64,000 nucleotides of DNA from Streptomyces flaveolus (GTDB taxonomy: Bacteria > Actinomycetota > Actinomycetes > Streptomycetales > Streptomycetaceae), in the NCBI RefSeq assembly GCF_014648815.1, contig NZ_BMRV01000003.1, positions 310,001 to 374,000 on the forward strand. The letters run 5' to 3'. Below, piece by piece: positions 24,218 through 32,557 of this stretch; position 1 is the stretch's first letter; every line of letters begins with the position of its first letter. The translations under genes and the position numbers were made by a program. Under the pieces are notes generated by a model. It saw only the letters and a list, made by a program, of their open reading frames with translations, was not told the origin of the DNA and did no database searches.

Positions 24218-25672
24218 ATGAGCATCCGTCCATGGGTCATCGTGGAGCCGCCGGACAGTCGTGGTCTTCGTCGCGTCACCATTGGCGGCGAGACGGTCGG
24301 AGTTGCGTGGTCACCGGCCGGGCTGCGCAGGATACTCGCCCGTCACGGTTGCGCCGAGAACGTGGATTGGGACGATCCGGCATCCATATGCTGGCGCGGG
24401 GGCGACAGCAGGACATGGCCCGACCGGCCTTGGAGAAGGCGCTCGGCCATGTCACTCATGATGGCCGGGCTGCTCGCTTCCATGGTTTTCAACGCGGTCA
24501 TCGGGTGGCCGGACGCGTCGGGGGCCCTCACCTTCGCGCAGCGCATCACCGGAGTCCTGTTCGTCCTCTCGGGTGTGGCACTGGGCATTGCGGCGATCGC
24601 GACATTCGACTACTGGGGAAGGCGACAGTTCAAGGCGTCCGGAGCGATTGTCCTGCTCGGGGTGATCACGGTAATGGCCACTGACAGCCTCCTCCTTCTC
24701 CTCTGGTTCGAAGAGCGGGAGTACACGCGTTACCTGCTGATCTACCTCCCCGCTCTGTGCTGGGCCATATGGGCGCTTTATCTTCTCGTGCGCAAAAAGT
24801 CGTGGAAAGGGATACCCCAGCCCAAGAGGTTCGCGGCCGGGGTGGTCGCCACGGCACTCCTGACGGCTGTCAGTCTTGCGTATTCCACGATGTACCAGCC
24901 TGCGGCCGCCCCGATGCATTTCGCTCTGAAGGCAGAATTCGGCAAGGCGTGGGAGGACAACAACCTTCCCTTCGTGCATGTCCCGCTGACGCTGTACATG
25001 AAAAACACCGGAGGGATTCCGGTGTACATCATCAATGACATCTACACGGTCCGTGGAAGGGTTGCCCTGTATTCCGAAGAGGGGCAGGACATGATGACCG
25101 AATGGAGGGAGAGCGTAGGGAAGCAGGGGACGCGCGAGGGGGAGGCCGATCTCTACGTCGACCAGCTCGAATACACCACAATAAGCAGCGGAAGGTTCTA
25201 CGACTCCGGCAATTCGCTCGACGTGGGGCAGGAGTACGCATTGAAGCGTGTATTCCAGCTTCCCAAGGACGTCGGTTATGACACGGTGAGTGTCGAATTG
25301 CAGATCTCGTACATGAGAAGGGATCGGGGAAGGATCGATGTGGAGGAGTTCAGATCCCCTCATCCTTCGTGGAACGCGCGTGACCGGCGCTACTACTGTG
25401 AACCGGCGATCTGCGGAAGTCAGCTCGTATACCGTGGAAGAGTGCGGCACAACAACAATCTCATCAATGTGACGCGCAAACCACGCTATGTGACGGCTGT
25501 CTGGTCTCCCGGAGGTCTGTTCATCTCTTCTATTTCGTCCTTCCCCTTCGACTTCTCCGGAGTGGGTGACTACGGTGAAGAACGGAGAGAACTCGAGAGA
25601 TACGGAGCTGCGCGGGCCCGGGCCGACTCAGAGATATCCGTGGCCGAACTGCTGCGTTCTGCCGGTGTCTGA
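24218..25672 (+). CDS. hypothetical integral membrane protein
   Basis: A 484-residue protein I do not recognise. Residues about 80-230 contain five predicted membrane helices (MSLMMAGLLASMVFNAVIGW, VLFVLSGVALGIAAIATF, IVLLGVITVMATDSLLLLLW, YLLIYLPALCWAIWALYLLV, FAAGVVATALLTAVSLAYST). The C-terminal 250 residues (VPLTLYMKNTGGIPVYIIND) look beta-rich and probably lie outside, with two cysteines in YYCEPAICGSQ. The start is ATG 24218; GTG 24212 would add two residues. Codons are visibly less G/C-biased than in neighbours, and the gene converges on the similar-composition repeat protein at 25677, suggesting an acquired pair. Confidence 0.7.
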   Translation: MSIRPWVIVEPPDSRGLRRVTIGGETVGVAWSPAGLRRILARHGCAENVDWDDPASICWRGGDSRTWPDRPWRRRSAMSLMMAGLLASMVFNAVIGWPDASGALTFAQRITGVLFVLSGVALGIAAIATFDYWGRRQFKASGAIVLLGVITVMATDSLLLLLWFEEREYTRYLLIYLPALCWAIWALYLLVRKKSWKGIPQPKRFAAGVVATALLTAVSLAYSTMYQPAAAPMHFALKAEFGKAWEDNNLPFVHVPLTLYMKNTGGIPVYIINDIYTVRGRVALYSEEGQDMMTEWRESVGKQGTREGEADLYVDQLEYTTISSGRFYDSGNSLDVGQEYALKRVFQLPKDVGYDTVSVELQISYMRRDRGRIDVEEFRSPHPSWNARDRRYYCEPAICGSQLVYRGRVRHNNNLINVTRKPRYVTAVWSPGGLFISSISSFPFDFSGVGDYGEERRELERYGAARARADSEISVAELLRSAGV

Positions 25673-25676
25673 GCGA

Positions 25677-27116
25677 TCACTCGCCGGTCTTCGTGAGCCA
25701 GCTTCCCACCGTGACCCCGTATTCCTCCTCGACATAGGTGGCAGTCTGCTTGCAGGCCAGGGCAGATCCTCCGAGGGTTCCGAACAGTTTGTCCTTCGGT
25801 ACGATCTCGGCCAGCTCGGTGATGAGCGGTACGACTTCGAACGAACCATGGGTGTGCTCGTTGTTCCGCAGCTGGGCGAGGACGTCGAGCGCGTCGTCGC
25901 TCTTTTCCTTCGCCTTCCAGAAGTCCTTGACCCCTTCGTCCTCCCACTGCGGGGGAACCAGCTTCTTCAGCCCTCGCATGAGGGCCGACTCAGGGGTGGA
26001 CTCGAATATGGCACTGGTGCAGAAGGCGGCGGCCTTGCCGAGCGACTCCTCCGGGCGCTCCTGGGCGGAGGCGGATTCTTCCTGCTGGTCCTTCATGCGA
26101 GCGGATGTGTCCTTCAGTTCTTTTTCGGCCTCCGACCGCTCATCCTTCGACGTCTCAGAATCGTTGATCTTCTTCAACAGTGCACTTACCTGCCGGGTGA
26201 TGGCCGCTAGTTGTGCCCGTTCCTTCGGCGGTGTCCTGCGGTCGCGCATGATGTCATGAGAGGCGCCCACCGCAACCAGAGTCGCCTCAGGCGAATCCTG
26301 GCTCGCGGCTGTCGAGCCGGCCTGTGACCCGTGGCTCGTCTCCACCGCGGAGGTCGTGTCCTTCACTGACGTGATCATCTGTCCCCGCACGCCTTGCGGA
26401 GTCTTGGGGTCACAGATCATGTCCAGGGTGGATGTGGTGCGTTTGACCACCAGGATGAGCATGGACCGCTCTTCGGCCGGCATCCGGGGATCGCTGACCG
26501 TCTCGAGCGTCGACGTCACCTGCTTGACGATCGATGTCAACTCTTTCCGCAATTCGGGAGGCGTTCGCGGGTCCATGATGGCCGCCAGCGCGGTGGACAG
26601 ATTCTTCGCGCTCTCGACGACTGCCTCCCTGTCCTGGGGCAACGTCCTCGGATCCTCGACCGCGCTGACGATCGAGATCAGTTTGTCCACGGTCGACGCG
26701 AGTTCTTGTGGAACTTTTTCCTTTTCCTCGTTCAGGGTCGTCGTCGCCTCGTCGATGTCCGCCTTCTGCTCCGGCGGGGGTTCGGTGGTCTGTTCGTCCG
26801 TGTCGCCGTGGTCCGACGGCTCGGACGTGTCGGTGGTCCCGCTCGGCGTGGACGAGGGAGACGTCGTGGGGTCCGTCGGTTCGCTCGGTCCGGTGTCCGC
26901 AGGCGAGGAGGGGGACGTTTTCTCGTCGGTCGGATCACTCGGTGTGGGAGTGGGAGAAGGGGGGTCGGTCGTCCGTGCCGCACGTTCGGCATGACCACCG
27001 TTCACACTCTGCGCTTCTGCCGCGGAGATCGTCAGACCGGTCGGCAACACGAACGCCGCAGACAGAATGCATGCGCTGGCCGCGTGAGCGACGTGTCGCG
27101 GAGAGATTTTGGCCAT
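25677..27116 (-). CDS. secreted protein with 27-residue helical repeats
   Basis: A 479-residue protein of unknown function. It has a signal peptide (cleavage near residue 35, SAAEAQ), a Pro/Ser/Thr/Asp linker (about 50-118) like those that span cell walls, and then tandem 27-residue repeats beginning DPRT/DPRM/DPKT at residues 155, 182, 209 and 236, with degenerate copies at 292 and 319. Each repeat is a proline-capped loop plus helix (DPRTPPELRKELTSIVKQV). The C-terminal 130 residues are helical and end LTKTGE. No sorting motif is seen. Codon bias is weaker than in flanking genes. The start is ATG 27116. Confidence 0.72.
   Translation of the reverse strand: MAKISPRHVAHAASACILSAAFVLPTGLTISAAEAQSVNGGHAERAARTTDPPSPTPTPSDPTDEKTSPSSPADTGPSEPTDPTTSPSSTPSGTTDTSEPSDHGDTDEQTTEPPPEQKADIDEATTTLNEEKEKVPQELASTVDKLISIVSAVEDPRTLPQDREAVVESAKNLSTALAAIMDPRTPPELRKELTSIVKQVTSTLETVSDPRMPAEERSMLILVVKRTTSTLDMICDPKTPQGVRGQMITSVKDTTSAVETSHGSQAGSTAASQDSPEATLVAVGASHDIMRDRRTPPKERAQLAAITRQVSALLKKINDSETSKDERSEAEKELKDTSARMKDQQEESASAQERPEESLGKAAAFCTSAIFESTPESALMRGLKKLVPPQWEDEGVKDFWKAKEKSDDALDVLAQLRNNEHTHGSFEVVPLITELAEIVPKDKLFGTLGGSALACKQTATYVEEEYGVTVGSWLTKTGE
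26079..26654 (-). repeat. 27-residue (81-nt) coding repeats
   Basis: Within the secreted protein the unit D-P-R/K-x-P-x-x-x-R followed by an amphipathic helix recurs at exact 27-residue spacing four times (residues 155, 182, 209, 236), then after 56 residues at 292 and again at 319. Conserved positions are the DPR/K-x-P cap and an internal T-S-T-L/V. DNA identity between units is low, so the array is old. Confidence 0.75.
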
Positions 27117-27445
27117 GATGGTTCCAGATGCGCTGGGCGCTTCGGGAGCTGGAAGGATGCAGAGCCGATACGGAATCCACCCTTCACCCGTCCGGCGCAT
27201 CTCGCAACGGGAGTAACAGGCCGCAGCGGGCCATCCCGGCGATGAGGTCGGGGTTTGCGGGCGTCTTGCGTCAAGCGCATGGTGGAAGTAGGGCGACTGT
27301 GACAGCGATCGACCGGCGTCCTCGTCGTCCGGCAGCCTCCATGTAACCGAGGAGGCACGGCGGTTGGTCAGTCCCGCACGTCGTTCGGAAAACACCGGAT
27401 CGCGGACCGCGACAGTACATCTGGCGCCGTTGAAAGGAGAGGGCC
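27117..27445. other. divergent intergenic region
   Basis: A 329-base region between the divergent repeat-protein and M23 peptidase genes. It holds no convincing gene. A ribosome site GAAAGGAGAGG precedes the M23 start. No clear promoter hexamers or palindromes were found. Confidence 0.5.
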
Positions 27446-28090
27446 ATGCCTGCGCTGGCGCCATTCCCAGGAGCGACTTTCTTCCACAAGGGACAACGCA
27501 GTCCTGTGATCGCCTCGATGGGCAAACGCCTGGTGACGGAAGGATGCGGCAAGTACCGGACGGGTCCCGGTCCCGAGTGGACGGACGCCGACAAACAGTC
27601 GTACGCCGCTTGGCAGCGCAAGATCGGATTCGAAGGGGCCGAAGCCGACGGCATTCCGGGCAAGACCTCCTGGGACCGGCTCCGCGTCCCGGCGTCGTCA
27701 CCGGGTCCTGGCAGCCGCGTCGCATCTCCGGTATCGGAACACCGCGTCACGACCGCCTACCGGGTGGAGGGACCTCACTGGAGTCTGGGCTACCACACCG
27801 GCGCGGACTACGCCGCTGCGAAGGGCACACCCTGTGTCGCGGTGCTCGGCGGTTCCATCGTCCGCAAGGGCCACGACGGCAGTTTCGGCGACTTCCTCGT
27901 CCTGCGTGCCGGCAAGTTCGACTATTGGTACTGCCACCTCTCCGTGCAGACCGTGAAAGCAGGTCCGGTCAAGGCCGGCCAGAAGATCGGGGAGGTCGGC
28001 TCCACCGGCAACGCCACCGGCCCTCATCTCCACTTCGAGAAACGCCCGGCCGGTGGCGGCTTCGGATCCGACGTGACGCCCACCTGGTGA
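27446..28090 (+). CDS. peptidoglycan-binding M23 metallopeptidase, lysin-like
   Basis: A 214-residue protein without a signal peptide. The N-terminal part (about 10-80: VIASMGKRLVTEGCGKYRTG, YAAWQRKIGFEGAEADGIPG, KTSWDRL) is a peptidoglycan-binding domain of the type found in actinophage lysins. The C-terminal part is an M23 endopeptidase with zinc ligands in YHTGADYAA and HLHFEKR and the WYCHLS segment. It should cut peptide cross-bridges. Lack of a signal peptide and the lysin architecture point to phage origin or a non-Sec export route. A muramyl amidase of similar style is 1.3 kb away on the other strand. Confidence 0.85.
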   Translation: MPALAPFPGATFFHKGQRSPVIASMGKRLVTEGCGKYRTGPGPEWTDADKQSYAAWQRKIGFEGAEADGIPGKTSWDRLRVPASSPGPGSRVASPVSEHRVTTAYRVEGPHWSLGYHTGADYAAAKGTPCVAVLGGSIVRKGHDGSFGDFLVLRAGKFDYWYCHLSVQTVKAGPVKAGQKIGEVGSTGNATGPHLHFEKRPAGGGFGSDVTPTW

Positions 28091-28122
28091 CCGCAGGAGA
28101 GGAGGAGCCGCTCAGAGCCCTG

Positions 28123-29331
28123 TCACGTGGAGCGGTCGAGTCCGTCGTGCGTGTCGACCGCCGCTCCCGGACCGGTCGGCGCCGGTGGCATGGGCGGCAG
28201 GCCCGCGGAGAGGCCCGGCAACAGGACGGGCTCCAGCCGGATCCGTTCCTGTCGGCTCAGACAGCGCACCAGCTCCGGCGGACGATAGTCCGGGTTCCGG
28301 TCGTAGCGCTCCTTCGCGGGCACCGAGAGGAACTCGTTGCCGTCGGGCTCGCCGGCGTCGTTCACCGCCTCCCCGAGCGGCCGGTGCAGCGGCTCGGCCA
28401 GTCGGTACATGCCCGTACGTGAGTCGTGGAGCGAGCCCGAAGCGTCCGGCCGTACGCGGAAGTCGACGCTCTCCCGAGGCTGCATGACCGGTGGTCCGGC
28501 CGTGCTCAGCACATCGGCGTCGAACTCCAGCCCGTGTCTGCGGGCTTGGTCGGCCATCCACAGGAGCGTGATGTCGGACAACCCCGTTTCCTTGTACCCG
28601 CCACCGACATCGCAGTGGACCCCGGCGAACCACACCTGCTTCAGCTCCTGGCCCGACGCCGCTGAACCAGCCTTCTGGTGCCACAGCGTCGGCCGGAACG
28701 CCGACCGCTGTTCGTCGGTGGCCAGTGCGTGGAAGGCCGCCTTGACCCAGCTGCTCAGCTCGGTGTCGTGGAACGCCCAGCGGTGGTTGAACCGGGTCGC
28801 CGTCGACTGCAGCCACGTCGTGTCCGGAACGGGGATACCCAGCGCGCCGACCGTGTCCCACACGCCGACGAATCTGATCTCCGTCTCGTACGCGTACGAT
28901 CGGCGGAACAGCGTGGCGGCAGCGCCGTTCGGTCGCTCCATCCGGTCACGGTACAGAGCCCAGGCCTCAGGGATCCGGTCGGCGTGGTCCCGGCGCAGGA
29001 TGCCGCTGTTGCGTACCAGCCCCGCCAGACTGCGAGCGGTGAACGCACCGCGGCTGAAGCCGAACAGGAACAACTCGTCGTCGGGCTCGTACGCTTCGAC
29101 GAGGAACCGGTAGGCGTCCACGACGTTCCGGGACAACCCCACACCGAACGCGCCGCCCCGCAGGCGCTCCCCCCGCCGGCTGCCGACACCGCTGTGGTAG
29201 TAGACGCGTTGCTCCCTACCGGCGGCGGACCCGGCGCGCACGGACAGGGCGACCTTGGCGACGTTGGTCTTGCTCGGCTGGTCCGCGACATTCCATGTCC
29301 CGTCGCAACAGACAACCAGACGCGTGGCCAT
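28123..29331 (-). CDS. DUF2235 (Tle1-like) alpha/beta hydrolase
   Basis: A 402-residue DUF2235 protein. Hallmarks are RLVVCCDGTWNVADQPSKTN at the N-terminus, the nucleophile motif FLFGFSRGAFTARSLAGLVR, FVGVWDTVGALGIPVPD and VWFAGVHCDVGGGYKETGLS. In Proteobacteria the family includes type VI secretion phospholipase effectors (Tle1) and their relatives; in Streptomyces its role is undefined. There is no signal peptide. ATG 29331 is preferred because AAGGAGGG lies at proper spacing; ATG 29337 abuts it. It lies between two signal-less peptidoglycan hydrolases, suggesting a shared lytic or effector context. Confidence 0.87.
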   Translation of the reverse strand: MATRLVVCCDGTWNVADQPSKTNVAKVALSVRAGSAAGREQRVYYHSGVGSRRGERLRGGAFGVGLSRNVVDAYRFLVEAYEPDDELFLFGFSRGAFTARSLAGLVRNSGILRRDHADRIPEAWALYRDRMERPNGAAATLFRRSYAYETEIRFVGVWDTVGALGIPVPDTTWLQSTATRFNHRWAFHDTELSSWVKAAFHALATDEQRSAFRPTLWHQKAGSAASGQELKQVWFAGVHCDVGGGYKETGLSDITLLWMADQARRHGLEFDADVLSTAGPPVMQPRESVDFRVRPDASGSLHDSRTGMYRLAEPLHRPLGEAVNDAGEPDGNEFLSVPAKERYDRNPDYRPPELVRCLSRQERIRLEPVLLPGLSAGLPPMPPAPTGPGAAVDTHDGLDRST

Positions 29332-29393
29332 GACCATCCCTCCTTGGGAAATCCTCAGAACGGTTCGCACACCCTGTACGGGTCACCAGAGCC

Positions 29394-30014
29394 CTAGGGA
29401 CCGGCGTGGGTTCCGGCCAGGACGGCGCTCAGGCGGTTCTTGATCCGGCCACGCATCGAGGCCATGGTGAAGCCCTTGGGGTCGATCTTGCCGGGCTGCC
29501 ACTCCAGGTGGCCGATCACACTGCGCTCGGTCCAGCCGTGTGCCCGGCAGACAGCGGCGGCCGCCTTCGCGATCGCCTCCAGCTGTACCTCGGGCCAGGG
29601 GTCGGCGCCGTCGCCGAGGTTGATCGCCTCGAAGCCGTAGAAGCGCTGGTTGCCGTCCGTGTTGGCCTCGTTGTCGGGTGGCAGGGCACCCTCGTCGATC
29701 ACTGCGCGCAGGACGTCGCCGTCACCGAGCCCGGCGTGATTGGCGCGGCCGTTGCCGACCAGGTGCACGGTGCCGTCCTTGGCGATGACTCCGTGGCACA
29801 GCGGCCCGGGCAGGGCGGAGTGGCCGTCGTAACACAGTTGGACGCTGCTCGACGTGCCAGAGGTGACCGTGTGATGGATCATCACCCCGTTCACGGGACC
29901 CCAGGGGCCCTTGTGGTTGCGGTTGTGGGTGCGCCACGACCGGTGCTCGACGACGGTGAGCCCTTCGGCGCGCAGCGAGTCGAGGAACCGGTCTGCTGAC
30001 ATGGGGGTGGCCAT
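29394..30014 (-). CDS. N-acetylmuramoyl-L-alanine amidase (PGRP/amidase_2), lysin-like
   Basis: A 206-residue amidase_2 family enzyme that cleaves the lactyl-peptide bond of peptidoglycan. The first zinc histidine is in GVMIHHTVTSG, the core in CHGVIAKDGTVHLVGNGRAN HAG-type sequence, and the last ligands in VIGHLEWQPGKIDPKGF. No signal peptide and no separate binding domain are present, as in actinophage endolysins. The start is ATG 30014 after GAGGAGG. It lies 62 bases upstream of the DUF2235 gene in the same direction, so the two may be co-transcribed. Confidence 0.86.
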   Translation of the reverse strand: MATPMSADRFLDSLRAEGLTVVEHRSWRTHNRNHKGPWGPVNGVMIHHTVTSGTSSSVQLCYDGHSALPGPLCHGVIAKDGTVHLVGNGRANHAGLGDGDVLRAVIDEGALPPDNEANTDGNQRFYGFEAINLGDGADPWPEVQLEAIAKAAAAVCRAHGWTERSVIGHLEWQPGKIDPKGFTMASMRGRIKNRLSAVLAGTHAGP

Positions 30015-30142
30015 GGCTTCCTCCTCGTGGGTGCAGTGCACAGGAGATCTCCTCGACGGGAGACGATCCGTGGGGAACTCCCAGGAGCGACTCTTCCGGC
30101 CGGTGCGTCACCGTCGTGTGACGGTCGCGTGGCCCCGGACCG

Positions 30143-30355
30143 TCACCCTCCGTCGGGGTCGGCGGTCATCTCCTCCAGCCATTCCCGGACCACCCGGCAC
30201 ACGGCATCGGTCCGGGTGAGCGTCATGCTGCGCTCGACGCCCGCCGCGATGTCGGCGGTCACGCGGACGTGCGCCCGCAGGGGCTGAGCGGAGCCTTCCT
30301 CCGCCCAGACCCGGATGATCATCACGCCGGTGCTCGATGCGGTCATGCCCCTCAC
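30143..30355 (-). CDS. small hypothetical protein coupled to the SARP-like regulator
   Basis: A 70-residue protein (VMIIRVWAEEGSAQPLRAHV, then RTDAVCRVVREWLEEMTADP), probably a small alpha/beta domain. It is not recognised. Its GTG at 30355 overlaps the regulator's TGA (GTGA), so translation is coupled; an in-frame ATG at 30346 is an alternative start. Coupling suggests it works with the regulator, perhaps as a modulator, but nothing in the sequence shows how. Confidence 0.6.
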   Translation of the reverse strand: MRGMTASSTGVMIIRVWAEEGSAQPLRAHVRVTADIAAGVERSMTLTRTDAVCRVVREWLEEMTADPDGG

Positions 30356-31206
30356 GGTCCGGGCGGGCCGTCACGGTGCCGTGACCGGGCAAGGCCGGCG
30401 ACCAGCCGGTGCAGCCGCTCGGTCGGCTCCAGCCCCAGCTCGTCGTGCAGGCGCCGGCCGTAGCGGGCGAACGCGTGCAGGGCCTCGGAGGGGTTGCCCT
30501 CCGCCAGGTGGGCCCGGATCAGACACACCTGGCCGCTCTCGCGCAGCGGGTCGGCGTGTACGGCCGCGCGCGCGGCGGTGACGGCCTCGGCATGGCGTTG
30601 GGCCGTGATCAGCCGCTCGGCCAGCGTCTCCAGGGCGTGCATGCGCAGCTGCCGCCAGTCCTCGGCTTCCAGCAGCGCCCAGTCGTCGTACCAGCCGGGC
30701 AGCAGATCGGCGGAGAGGGCATCGACCGCGTCCAGGACGCAAGAGTCCGTGAGCCGGCCGGCCTCGGCGGGGTCGAGGATGCGGTGGGCGGTCCTGCGGG
30801 CGTCGTGGAGGTCGACGGTGGTGTCGGCGGCCAGGCGTACCTCGGCCGGGCCGATCTCCAGGGCCTGCCGGCCGGCGTGGTGCAGGCGGGCCAGGGCCGA
30901 GCGGAGATTGGCGTGTGCACTGTGCTCGGACGACGCCGGCCACAAAGTGCCCGCGATCAGGGGGCGGGGGACTCCCGCCCGGGCACACAGCGCGACGAAC
31001 GCCAGGACGCGCTCCGACCCCACGGGGACGGCGGCCGGCTCCCCGTCCACCCACAGTCCGAAGCCTCCCAGGACACCGATGCACACCCCGACCCCGACCC
31101 GCCCGAAGTCCGCGGAGGCGGGAGCGCGGGAGAGCGGAACCGGGACGGCCTGCCGCGGCGCTCGCCGGCCGACCGCGCCGCGACCATCTCGGTGCCCGTT
31201 GCCCAT
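30352..31206 (-). CDS. SARP/BTAD-domain transcriptional regulator
   Basis: A 284-residue regulator of the SARP type. After a basic N-terminus comes an OmpR-like winged helix (about 45-125: [20 protein letters not shown], then [13 protein letters not shown]) and a bacterial transcriptional activation domain (about 130-275: [60 protein letters not shown]). SARPs activate antibiotic clusters in Streptomyces. The start is ATG 31206 behind AGGGAAGGG. It is divergent from the furan-type operon at 31803-36058 and is the obvious candidate activator. No ATPase or sensor domain follows, so it is a short SARP. Confidence 0.85.
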   Translation of the reverse strand: MGNGHRDGRGAVGRRAPRQAVPVPLSRAPASADFGRVGVGVCIGVLGGFGLWVDGEPAAVPVGSERVLAFVALCARAGVPRPLIAGTLWPASSEHSAHANLRSALARLHHAGRQALEIGPAEVRLAADTTVDLHDARRTAHRILDPAEAGRLTDSCVLDAVDALSADLLPGWYDDWALLEAEDWRQLRMHALETLAERLITAQRHAEAVTAARAAVHADPLRESGQVCLIRAHLAEGNPSEALHAFARYGRRLHDELGLEPTERLHRLVAGLARSRHRDGPPGP

Positions 31207-31802
31207 TTCTGCCCTTCCCTGCCAGGACGTGTCCCCGGGGCGACCTGGCGGACCCCAACACGTCGAGCGGCCGGCCGTTGAGCACGCAGCCCGCGCGCCG
31301 CCCTGGAGACCGGCACGCCCCGTGGCCGCCGGAGTGTCAGGAAAGGGCCTCACGCAGGGGCGCAGGGCTCCGGGAAAGGTGGTGGACAGTTCCCTCCCTG
31401 ACCGGAACAACGGCCCCGGCATCGCCGGAACCAACGGTGGAGGGCGTACCCGCAACAGGGGCAGCGAGACCTCGGCCCGTCCGGGCGGCCGGCCCCGGTC
31501 CACGGGCATGCCCGTGGGTGATAGGACCAGTGTCTGACGGGCCGGGAGGCCCGGCAACTCAGGGACGTGCCGTCGATTCGGGCGTGGACGCAAACGACAT
31601 GCCGGTGCGCCCGCGCGCGGTGGGATCAGCGCGGACGGCGCGTTGCGCGGGGCGTGGGCACCGCGCGGCAACGACCCGTATGTCGCTCCGCGCGCCCTGC
31701 CGACGCCGGACGGCCGCGGAAATGATGTGCACACCGCACGTGAGCCAGGCGAATCCGCGCATCTGCTGTCAGCAGGTGGGCCTGCTGGGAAAGGATTCCA
31801 CT
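31207..31802. other. 596-base divergent regulatory region
   Basis: No convincing gene is present; overlapping frames here lack conserved sequence. The region must hold promoters for the SARP-like gene and the mfnB-like operon. A small hairpin (CTGCTGTCAGCAG) lies near 31763, shortly before the ribosome site AAAGGA that precedes GTG 31803. I could not identify the heptameric direct repeats typical of SARP sites. Confidence 0.5.
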
Positions 31803-32555
31803 GTGTTACTTCTCATCTCACCGGACGGGGTCGACGAAGCCCTCGACTGCGCGAAGGCGGCCGAGCACCTCGACATCGTCGACGTCAAGAAGCCCGACGA
31901 GGGCTCGCTCGGCGCGAACTTCCCCTGGGTCATCAGGGAGATCCGCGACGCGGTTCCGGCGGACAAGCCCGTCTCCGCCACCGTGGGGGACGTCCCGTAC
32001 AAGCCCGGTACGGTGGCCCAGGCGGCGCTAGGGGCGGTCGTCTCCGGAGCCACGTACATCAAGGTCGGCCTCTACGGCTGCACGACACCCGAACAGGCCG
32101 TCGAGGTCATGCGCGGGGTCGTCCGGGCGGTGAAGGACTACCGGGCGGACGCGTTCGTCGTCGCCTCGGGCTACGCCGACGCCCACCGCATCGGCTGCGT
32201 CAACCCGCTCGCGCTGCCCGACATCGCCGCCCGCTCCGGCGCCGACGCCGCCATGCTCGACACCGCGGTCAAGGACGGAACACGGCTGTTCGACCACGTT
32301 CCGCCCGACGTCTGCGCCGAGTTCGTGCGGCGTGCCCACGCGGCGGGTCTCCTCGCCGCGCTGGCGGGCAGCGTGAAGACCGGCGACCTGGGTGAGCTGG
32401 CCCGCATCAAAACGGACATCGTCGGAGTGCGCGGGGCGGTCTGTGAGGGAGGCGACCGCAACGCGGGCCGCATCCGGCCCGACCTGGTGGCCGCATTCCG
32501 GGCGGAGATGGACCGGCTCGTCCGGGAGCACACGGTCGCCGCCGCGGCGAGCTGA
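31803..32555 (+). CDS. (5-formylfuran-3-yl)methyl phosphate synthase (MfnB-like)
   Basis: A 250-residue TIM-barrel protein of the DUF556/UPF0264 family. In methanogens MfnB condenses two glyceraldehyde 3-phosphates to 4-(hydroxymethyl)-2-furaldehyde phosphate. Conserved lysine/acid elements are [51 protein letters not shown] and [17 protein letters not shown], ending in a glycine-rich phosphate loop [18 protein letters not shown]. The start is GTG 31803 behind AAAGGA. The second codon is TTA (31806-31808), rare in Streptomyces and read by the bldA tRNA, so translation should be developmentally gated. It heads a four-gene operon, 2 bases from the next gene. Confidence 0.88.
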   Translation: MLLLISPDGVDEALDCAKAAEHLDIVDVKKPDEGSLGANFPWVIREIRDAVPADKPVSATVGDVPYKPGTVAQAALGAVVSGATYIKVGLYGCTTPEQAVEVMRGVVRAVKDYRADAFVVASGYADAHRIGCVNPLALPDIAARSGADAAMLDTAVKDGTRLFDHVPPDVCAEFVRRAHAAGLLAALAGSVKTGDLGELARIKTDIVGVRGAVCEGGDRNAGRIRPDLVAAFRAEMDRLVREHTVAAAAS

Positions 32556-32557
32556 CG

